Shown here piece after piece: positions 40,207 through 45,343 of a stretch of DNA of 45,343 bases. The position numbers and the translations under genes were made by a program. Numbering within the stretch: the first letter of the stretch is position 1; each line of letters opens with the position of its first letter. The stretch is from contig JAAYXE010000161.1 in NCBI GenBank assembly GCA_012516075.1, forward strand, positions 1 through 45,343, given 5' to 3'. Origin of the DNA: Chloroflexota bacterium (GTDB lineage: Bacteria; Chloroflexota; Anaerolineae; Anaerolineales; UBA4823). Under the pieces are notes generated by a model. That model was given only the letters and a program-made list of their open reading frames with translations, was not told the origin of the DNA and searched no databases.

Positions 40207-42228
40207 TCAGTTTGAAACGACGCCGTGCGCCAGCCTGGCATCTTCTCTCTGAGCCACCCGCTTCCCTTCATCTACGTTAACCCGGTTGAGCACCAATCCA
40301 CCGATAAAGAACAGGGCGATCAGGCTGAGGATGGCCGGGCGACTGCTGCCGAACAGCGTGCCGGCAGCAGCGAACAACAGCGGCCCCATAATAGCCGAGA
40401 ATTTCTCCATGACAGAAAAGAAACCAAAAAACTCACCGCTCTTCGCCGCCGGAGACATGGCCGCGTACAGGCTGCGGCTCAGGGCCTGGCTGCCTCCCTG
40501 GACAATCGCCACCATCCAGGCCAGGTACCAGTATTCAATGACAGAATCCAGAAAGAAACCCCAGGTGGCGATGACAGCATATATGACCAGGGCCAGCAGG
40601 ATGCTGCGCTTCGTGTCAAAGACTTCCACCAGCCCGGAGAACAGCGGGCGTCCCAGCAGATAAGCAAAGCCCAGCCCAACCAGTTCGATAACGACAATGG
40701 AAGCGATGATCAGGCCCAGGTTGCTGCGGCGCGCAGCCGGGAGGACTTCAACACCACCCACGCGCATCACAGTACCTGCGCTCGCCGGGTTTTTCTCGCC
40801 GGTATTCACCAGGCTGAGCACATGTGATCCCGGTTCGCCTGCCTGTATAGCGGTTCGCAGTTCAAAGCGCTCGGTGGGCTGGTAAGCATCGATCACCACC
40901 GGCTCCCCTGAATCATTCAGCAGCGGTTCGCCATCCAGTTCTACAGCCCAGATTCCGTGAACCGGTCCCCGTGCATAGATCAGCTCCACACGCTGGCCAT
41001 TAAAGGGAAAATCAAAGCGAGCGCCGGCTTCGTCCGTCTGCCGGTAAGACAGGTCTGCGTCGCTGCCGACCATCTGTGAAGGCACCGAAAAAGCGGTCCA
41101 TTCGCCGGTGTAGCTGTACAGCGGCTCTTCCATGCTGTGGAACCCCTCTCCTCCTGCTGTGGACGTTCCAGTGAACGGTGCAGGTCGAGCCCCGATAATA
41201 TCCGCCGGGAGGAAGCGCGAGCCGAGGATCCCCAGCAGCGGCAGCACGATCAAATTGAAGAGAATAAAGGCCAGGAAAAATGGACGACGTGCGTTCCCCT
41301 TCTGGGGCAGGCGGCCGAATATCAAACTGTACGGGATGCCCACAAACTGCACCAGCAGCAGGGCAAGGATGAGCTCCACACTATCAAATCCGAGTTCGGC
41401 TCCGTAAATGGCCGCGATGCTGATGATGGTGCCAATCCCATCGTTATAGATCAGGAAAGCCACCAGGTATTTAAACAGCTCACGATACTGGCGAATATCG
41501 GCGAACGTCTCGCGCAGGCGTCGAAAGGAGGCTGCAATCACACCTTCATTTAACATGTGCTGCGCACCTGCAGCCGGTGGCTCGGGGACATACCGGAACA
41601 GCGGGATCGAAAAGACTGCCCACCAGATTGCTACGCTCAGAAAAGAAAGGCGCGCCCCCCAGGTGCCAGGCAGCAGCTGGATCATGACGATGTTGACGGC
41701 CAGCAGCAGCCCGCCCCCCAGGTAGCCGATCGCAAACCCGCGCGCCGATACCCGGTCCTGGTCCTCTTCACTTGCTACGTGCGGCAGCAGGGAATCGTAA
41801 AAAACATTGGCGCCGTTGAATCCAATGCGGCCGATCACCGCCAGGATGGAGGCCAGCACCCAGTCTCCCGATTCCACCAGCACCAGCAAGGCGGTTGCGA
41901 TGATGCCAATTCCTGCGAAGATGGAAAGGAAGCGCTTCTTGCCCCGCATAACATCTGCAATCGTCCCCAAAATGGGGGAGAGGATCGCGATGACGAACAG
42001 CGAGACACTCAGTCCCAGGCTCCAGTACGTGGTAGCCCGGGTTGCGCTGGGCAGCGTTGATCCCGCCACCTGACTGAAATAAACGGGGAGTACGGCCGCC
42101 AGTATGGTGGTTGCAAACGCCGAATTGGCCCAATCGTACATGGTCCAGGCCCAAATGCGCCGTTTATACTCCTGCTCTGTCAGATTGGCTAAAGGGCCAA
42201 AACCAGCGCTGGCATTCATCACAGTCAT
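40207..42228 (-). CDS. UMF1/Atg22-type MFS transporter with inserted beta-sandwich domain
   Basis: The 673-residue protein has the UMF1/Atg22 N-terminus (RRIWAWTMYDWANSAFATTI) and helices up to about 345, with GNARRPFFLAFILFNLIVLP as the seventh/eighth region. Residues about 345-500 are then a soluble, Gly/Ser-rich beta-domain (YTGEWTAFSVPSQM, SYRQTDEAGARFDFPFNGQR, VELIYARGPVHGIWAVELDG) before helices resume (SNLGLIIASIVVIELVGLGF) to the end. The insert resembles jelly-roll carbohydrate- or ligand-binding modules (WT-x-YR-x-GARFDF-x-G-x-VE-x-YARGP). This architecture is not standard for the family, whose members are about 450-500 residues. Substrate unknown. Confidence 0.88.
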   Translation of the reverse strand: MTVMNASAGFGPLANLTEQEYKRRIWAWTMYDWANSAFATTILAAVLPVYFSQVAGSTLPSATRATTYWSLGLSVSLFVIAILSPILGTIADVMRGKKRFLSIFAGIGIIATALLVLVESGDWVLASILAVIGRIGFNGANVFYDSLLPHVASEEDQDRVSARGFAIGYLGGGLLLAVNIVMIQLLPGTWGARLSFLSVAIWWAVFSIPLFRYVPEPPAAGAQHMLNEGVIAASFRRLRETFADIRQYRELFKYLVAFLIYNDGIGTIISIAAIYGAELGFDSVELILALLLVQFVGIPYSLIFGRLPQKGNARRPFFLAFILFNLIVLPLLGILGSRFLPADIIGARPAPFTGTSTAGGEGFHSMEEPLYSYTGEWTAFSVPSQMVGSDADLSYRQTDEAGARFDFPFNGQRVELIYARGPVHGIWAVELDGEPLLNDSGEPVVIDAYQPTERFELRTAIQAGEPGSHVLSLVNTGEKNPASAGTVMRVGGVEVLPAARRSNLGLIIASIVVIELVGLGFAYLLGRPLFSGLVEVFDTKRSILLALVIYAVIATWGFFLDSVIEYWYLAWMVAIVQGGSQALSRSLYAAMSPAAKSGEFFGFFSVMEKFSAIMGPLLFAAAGTLFGSSRPAILSLIALFFIGGLVLNRVNVDEGKRVAQREDARLAHGVVSN

Positions 42229-42408
42229 GGGTTCGCCTCGCTCATAGAAAATGTAGGTTGCGGGGTTGGTATGGCTTTTCCCCTGGCAGGCTGCATCTCA
42301 TGCGGCAGTATTCAGAAGGTATGGAGTTGTCACCGTTCTATAAGAACGCCATTATAGTCGAAGATAGCTGTGATTGTTAATAATGGCTCATTTTTCTTAA
42401 GCTATGAA

Positions 42409-42437
42409 TTGACGCACTACCCTGCGCATGCTATCAT
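42409..42437 (+). promoter_or_regulatory. Promoter of the PIN-TRAM gene
   Basis: TTGACG (42409-42414, 5/6) and TATCAT (42432-42437, 5/6) are spaced by exactly 17 bp. The transcript would start near 42444, giving a leader of about 210 nt before the ATG at 42657. Confidence 0.8.
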
Positions 42438-42569
42438 TTAAGTAAGACTTATTTTAATAACCGCATCTTCTGACTCGCGGAGCTCACAGCGTTTTCATCT
42501 TCTGCCAGAGATCCAGCAGCAATTATCTTTCATTTTTTCTTTTTTTCGGATGATCTACGGCAGAAGAAC

Positions 42570-42632
42570 GGCAGCCTGAGAGCACGGGGCTGCCAGTCGT
42601 GAGCGCAGCTTTATTTGCGCTCTTTCATTTTC
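42570..42632 (+). promoter_or_regulatory. Two-hairpin leader, possible attenuator
   Basis: GGCAGCC (42570-42576) pairs with GGCTGCC (42588-42594). A second stem, GAGCGCA (42601-42607) with TGCGCTC (42616-42622), is followed by a T-rich stretch (TTTCATTTTCTT). The second hairpin looks like an intrinsic terminator inside the leader, 25 nt before the ribosome site, as in attenuators. I recognise no known riboswitch class. Confidence 0.5.
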
Positions 42633-42656
42633 TTCCGTAGGTTGGAGTATCTTAAC

Positions 42657-43745
42657 ATGAGTATTGAATTTATTTTTCGTTTGATCGGAATGGTTGTCTT
42701 TGCTGTTCTTGGGGTTTATTGGGGGATCTCCTTAGGCAAGCTGACATCTGGTGCTCAAGATCTGTACGCAGTCATTCTGGGACTTGTTGGCGCATTAATC
42801 GGGTTGATACTGACACCCTTTATTACCACCCGCCCGGCACGCCAGCTTCGCTCCATCCTGGCAAGGGTTTCCGCTCAAACCCTGGTCGCCGGTCTGATCG
42901 GCCTGCTGGCCGGACTCACTTTTGCGGCCCTGCTCTCCTTTCCCCTTTCTCTTCTACCGGATCCCTTCGGAAAAATCTTCCCCTTTCTAGGGGTGCTCGT
43001 GTTCGGCTATTTTGGCGTGATGGTCTTTGTCATGCGCCAGAACGACATCTTCAACATATTGCAGGCGCCATTTGCCGGGCGCTTCAACCACGAAGGGAAC
43101 GTCTCGGGTGCCAGCGAACAGGACGCCCGGGCGACGCGCACGATTCTCCTGGATACCAGCGTCATCATTGACGGCCGAATAGCGGATATCGCCCGCACCG
43201 GTTTCCTGGCAGGCACACTGCTCATTCCACGCTTTGTCCTCAACGAACTCCAGTATATTGCCGATTCCCCCGACAATTTACGCCGGCAGCGCGGCCGGCG
43301 CGGCATGGAAGTTTTATCGCAGCTTCAAAAAGAAACCAGCGTGCCGGTGCGCATCAGCGATATCGATGTGGAGGGCGTGCGAGAGGTCGATGATAAGCTG
43401 GTTGTCCTGGCGCGCCAGCTCCGCTGCCCGATCCTGACAAACGACTACAACCTTAACCGTGTTGCCGAACTGCAGGGTGTTGCCGTACTCAATGTGAACG
43501 AACTTGCCAATGCGGTGAAGTCTGTGGTGCTGCCCGGCGAATCGCTAATGGTGAACATTATTCAAGAAGGCCGCGAAGCCGGGCAGGGGGTAGGCTACCT
43601 GGATGATGGCACGATGGTGGTTGTAGAGGACGGCCGCGTGCGCTTAAATACGCAGACCGAAGTCATGGTGACCAAGGTGCTGCAGACTGCCGCCGGGCGC
43701 ATGATCTTTGCCCGCATTGAAGACAACGGAAAAAGCAGCAACTGA
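42657..43745 (+). CDS. PIN-TRAM domain membrane protein (YacL-like)
   Basis: The 362-residue protein has four N-terminal membrane helices (about 1-125), then a PIN nuclease-fold domain (TILLDTSVIIDGRIADIART, LIPRFVLNELQYIADSPDNL, RRQRGRRGMEVLSQLQKETS, VDDKLVVLARQLRCPILTND) with the conserved acidic residues, and a C-terminal TRAM domain (about 300-355, GESLMVNIIQEGREAGQGVG). This matches Bacillus YacL and relatives. PIN plus TRAM suggests RNA binding and possibly cleavage at the membrane. A GGAG lies 9 bases upstream of the ATG at 42657. Downstream is a TrmH-type rRNA methyltransferase. Confidence 0.93.
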   Translation: MSIEFIFRLIGMVVFAVLGVYWGISLGKLTSGAQDLYAVILGLVGALIGLILTPFITTRPARQLRSILARVSAQTLVAGLIGLLAGLTFAALLSFPLSLLPDPFGKIFPFLGVLVFGYFGVMVFVMRQNDIFNILQAPFAGRFNHEGNVSGASEQDARATRTILLDTSVIIDGRIADIARTGFLAGTLLIPRFVLNELQYIADSPDNLRRQRGRRGMEVLSQLQKETSVPVRISDIDVEGVREVDDKLVVLARQLRCPILTNDYNLNRVAELQGVAVLNVNELANAVKSVVLPGESLMVNIIQEGREAGQGVGYLDDGTMVVVEDGRVRLNTQTEVMVTKVLQTAAGRMIFARIEDNGKSSN

Positions 43746-43766
43746 TCCCTCACCGAATGGAAGACG

Positions 43767-44537
43767 ATGAAAGAATGGATCTCTGGCCGGAATCCGGCTG
43801 CTGAGGTATTGCGCGCCGGCAGGCGTCAGGTTTTCCGCGCCAGGGTTGCCCAGGGCGTCCAGGAAAAGGGTCGCATCAGCGAAATCCTGCGGCTGCTTAA
43901 AAGCCGTAAAGTGCCCGTGGAACAGGTCCAGCGAAGACAGCTCGACTCACTGGGCGAAGGGCACCAGGGGATAGCCCTGGAAACCAGCGCCTATCCCTAC
44001 AGCAGCCTGCCCGATATTCTGGAACTGGCAGAAAAGCGCAGCGAACCGGCGTTTATCTTGATCCTGGACACCCTGCAGGATCCTCAAAACCTCGGTTCTC
44101 TGCTGCGCACCGCCGAAATCGTGGGGATCCACGGGGTGCTGCTTCCATTCCGGCGAACGGCCACCATCACCCCGGCGGTGGTCAGCGCATCCTCCGGCGC
44201 CAGTGAGCACCTGCTGGTTGCACAAACCAATTTAGCCCAGTCGATCGAGTTGTTAAAGGAAAGGAACATCTGGATCGCCGGTCTGGAAGGGCGTCCGGAT
44301 GGTCAGCCCGGGAAGGTCGAAGTATATACCCCGGGGCAGATCCGGCTGGACGGCCCACTGGCTCTGGTTGTCGGCAATGAAGGGGAGGGTATGCGCCCTC
44401 TGGTGCGTGATTCGTGTGATTTCCTCCTGCAGCTCCCCATGCGAGGCCAGATCGACTCGTTCAATGCAGCCGTCGCCGGCTCCATTGCCCTTTACCTGGC
44501 CTGGCAGGCGCGCGGCTTTGTGGGGGCCCGTCTTTAA
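43767..44537 (+). CDS. rlmB: 23S rRNA 2'-O-ribose methyltransferase (TrmH/SpoU family, RlmB-like)
   Basis: The 256-residue protein has the N-terminal substrate-binding domain (WISGRNPAAEVLRAGRRQVF) and the SPOUT knot: PAFILILDTLQDPQNLGSLL, RTAEIVGIHGVLLPFRRTAT, LALVVGNEGEGMRPLVRDSC, DFLLQLPMRGQIDSFNAAVA. The motifs 1-3 are complete. RlmB modifies G2251 of 23S rRNA; related family members differ in target, so the exact site is inferred. Starts 21 bp after the PIN-TRAM gene. Confidence 0.9.
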   Translation: MKEWISGRNPAAEVLRAGRRQVFRARVAQGVQEKGRISEILRLLKSRKVPVEQVQRRQLDSLGEGHQGIALETSAYPYSSLPDILELAEKRSEPAFILILDTLQDPQNLGSLLRTAEIVGIHGVLLPFRRTATITPAVVSASSGASEHLLVAQTNLAQSIELLKERNIWIAGLEGRPDGQPGKVEVYTPGQIRLDGPLALVVGNEGEGMRPLVRDSCDFLLQLPMRGQIDSFNAAVAGSIALYLAWQARGFVGARL

Positions 44538-44570
44538 GCTCGCAGGGGACATCTTTTGAACATAAAACTA

Positions 44571-44599
44571 TTGACGGTTCCCGGGTTTCCTGTTAGACT
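44571..44599 (+). promoter_or_regulatory. Promoter P1 of the tRNA-tuf operon
   Basis: TTGACG (44571-44576) and TAGACT (44594-44599) are spaced by exactly 17 bp, about 140 bp ahead of the first tRNA. Confidence 0.65.
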
Positions 44600-44665
44600 C
44601 CAGCCCCGCTGGAACAGGCATCAAGCGATATTATATAAATTACCAGAGAAATTTTTCCTGTTCCC

Positions 44666-44694
44666 TTGCTCAGGCGTAAGGCCTCTGGTATAAT
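44666..44694 (+). promoter_or_regulatory. Promoter P2 of the tRNA-tuf operon, GC-rich discriminator
   Basis: TTGCTC (44666-44671) and TATAAT (44689-44694) are spaced by 17 bp, with an extended -10 (TGGTATAAT). The bases right after it (GCGCTTCGC) are GC-rich, as in stable-RNA promoters under stringent control. An 8-bp inverted repeat, TACCAGAG (44641-44648) and CTCTGGTA (44683-44690), flanks the -35 region. Confidence 0.8.
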
Positions 44695-44741
44695 GCGCTT
44701 CGCTTTACGGCAGGACATGCCGCAGTGCTTTAATAATCCGC

Positions 44742-44814
44742 GCCGACGTAGCTCAATCGGCAGAGCAACCGCCTTGTAAGTGGTAGGTTATGGGTTCGAT
44801 TCCCATCGTCGGCT
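44742..44814 (+). tRNA. tRNA-Thr (UGU anticodon)
   Basis: A 73-nt cloverleaf: acceptor GCCGACG/CGTCGGC with discriminator T, D-arm GCTCAATCGGCAGAGC, anticodon stem ACCGC/GTGGT with loop CTTGTAA (anticodon TGT, 44775-44777), T-arm ATGGGTTCGATTCCCAT. The 3' CCA is not encoded. Reads ACA (and by wobble other ACN). First tRNA of the tuf operon. Confidence 0.95.
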
Positions 44815-44941
44815 TGCACCAGAACATCGTTGATGGTTGGCGATCAGGGTTGTGCACAGCGTATAACCCTGGTCTCGAACCGGCAACGAGGCAGCAATCA
44901 AAGCACTGTGCGGTGCTGGTGAAAGTTTTCCAAGTTAATAT

Positions 44942-45024
44942 GGGCGGTTACCCAAGTGGCCAACGGGGACTGACTGTAAATCAGTTGGCAGAAGCCTTCG
45001 GAGGTTCGAATCCTTCACCGCCCA
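44942..45024 (+). tRNA. tRNA-Tyr (GUA anticodon)
   Basis: An 83-nt class II tRNA: acceptor GGGCGGT/ACCGCCC with discriminator A, anticodon stem ACTGA/TCAGT with loop CTGTAAA (anticodon GTA), a long variable arm (about 15 nt, TGGCAGAAGCCTTCG) and T-arm AGGTTCGAATCCT. CCA not encoded. It lies 127 nt after the first tRNA-Thr. Confidence 0.95.
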
Positions 45025-45086
45025 CCTGGACCTGCGAGCCAATCAGAGATTAAATCCCCTGGTTAGCTGCAGCCCTGTAACGAAAA

Positions 45087-45159
45087 GCCCTCATAGCTCA
45101 GTCGGTAGAGCACGTTCTTGGTAAGAACGGGGTCATGGGTTCAAATCCCATTGAGGGCT
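45087..45159 (+). tRNA. tRNA-Thr (GGU anticodon)
   Basis: A 73-nt cloverleaf: acceptor GCCCTCA/TGAGGGC with discriminator T, D-arm GCTCAGTCGGTAGAGC, anticodon stem CGTTC/GAACG with loop TTGGTAA (anticodon GGT, 45120-45122), T-arm ATGGGTTCAAATCCCAT. Reads ACC/ACU. CCA not encoded. Directly upstream of tuf, as in the E. coli thrT-tufB arrangement. Confidence 0.95.
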
Positions 45160-45202
45160 CTATCGTTGCCGGAGTTTACCTTATCAAGGAGAAGGAATAC
45201 TT

Positions 45203-45343
45203 ATGGCCAAGCAAAAGTACGATCGCAGCAAGCCGCATATGAATGTGGGCACGATGGGGCACATTGACCACGGCAAGACCACTTTGACGGCGGCGATCAC
45301 CAAGTACTGCGCGCTGCGCGGGTACGGCGAGTTTCACGCCTTC
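45203..45343 (+). CDS. tuf: Elongation factor Tu, N-terminal part (cut by window edge)
   Basis: The first 47 codons are present: [20 protein letters not shown], then [13 protein letters not shown] with the P-loop (GHIDHGKT). This is the EF-Tu N-terminus; G domain, domains II and III lie beyond the window. AAGGAGAAGG precedes the ATG. EF-Tu delivers aminoacyl-tRNA to the ribosome. Co-transcription with the three tRNAs is the conserved arrangement. The sequence from the GKTT motif ([16 protein letters not shown]) is somewhat unlike the usual EF-Tu, within range for the phylum. Confidence 0.95.
   Translation, partial: MAKQKYDRSKPHMNVGTMGHIDHGKTTLTAAITKYCALRGYGEFHAF

Larger units (their letters stand above)
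42229..42656. other. 428-bp divergent region with promoter and leader
   Basis: Between the UMF1-type carrier (minus) and the PIN-TRAM gene (plus). No gene supported. It contains the promoter at 42409-42437 and two leader hairpins described separately. Confidence 0.7.

Noticed and set aside
40225..40827. 200-residue plus-strand frame opposite the UMF1-type carrier
   Set aside because: Antisense shadow rich in Gln/Asp/His; no start signal and the minus-strand protein is clear.
1..45343. Mobile element, prophage, restriction-modification or toxin-antitoxin cluster
   Set aside because: No transposase, integrase, phage structural, nuclease-methylase or TA signatures were read; the PIN domain protein has TM helices and TRAM and is YacL-like, not a VapC toxin.

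Overview
The window reads as a chromosomal segment of a Chloroflexota bacterium, most likely of class Anaerolineae. That placement is an inference from gene style: Thr/Pro-rich linkers ahead of LysM domains, many lipoproteins, an SbsA-type Ig plus TolB-like propeller protein, GAF/HisKA_3 kinases with NarL regulators, tandem AI-2E permeases, and dense packing with ATGA/TTGA overlaps and fairly frequent TTG/GTG starts. No phage, insertion sequence, CRISPR array or rRNA gene was found. About 42 protein genes and three tRNA genes are supported. The last gene (tuf) is cut by the window edge.

Layout. Positions 1-3300 hold a degenerate receiver protein, a soluble GAF histidine kinase overlapping its NarL-type regulator, and a lone TatA. 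Positions 3495-7082 are four overlapping genes: two AI-2E permeases, an unknown soluble protein and a CoA-binding protein. Positions 7135-11283 (minus strand) encode a flippase-like membrane protein, an FAD oxidoreductase and an ABC exporter whose last 47 codons are cut off by a TAA lying inside a perfect 22-bp palindrome. Positions 11433-14278 carry a propeller lipid- or membrane-anchored protein, a redoxin and a LysM protein. Positions 14386-17573 are a complete zinc uptake operon (znuA-znuC-znuB-zur) under a sigma70-type promoter embedded in a perfect 41-bp palindrome, very probably the Zur operator. Positions 17666-21284 (minus) are ftsK followed by a CapA-like lipoprotein, divergent from RNase Z (21600).

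Positions 22581-28320 hold a mononuclear molybdenum oxidoreductase, a UPF0173 hydrolase, then a plus-strand run of small genes (VanZ-like, RidA-like, two NTF2-fold proteins, GNAT) ending in a secreted TAP-like hydrolase. Positions 28384-32930 hold DUF423, MscS and a surface-glycan set (GT2 fused to a Rossmann domain, GalE, a GT4-like glycosyltransferase). Positions 32985-36685 (minus) hold a LysM protein, an MFS carrier, a six-TM protein and a nucleoside hydrolase. Positions 37028-42228 carry an Rrf2 regulator with an Fe-S-type cysteine set, a methyltransferase fused to a Trm112-like domain, a second methyltransferase, UbiE/MenG, and a UMF1-type MFS carrier with a large inserted beta-sandwich. 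The window ends with a PIN-TRAM membrane protein behind a long structured leader, an RlmB-type rRNA methyltransferase, and the ancient tRNA-Thr / tRNA-Tyr / tRNA-Thr / tuf operon behind two promoters.

Nothing here looks like a classical defence or secretion island. The most unusual items are the palindrome-associated nonsense codon, the 41-bp Zur operator/promoter, and three uncommon domain fusions (UMF1 plus beta-sandwich, methyltransferase plus Trm112-like domain, GT2 plus Rossmann). All function calls come from reading translated motifs by eye; no database search was run.
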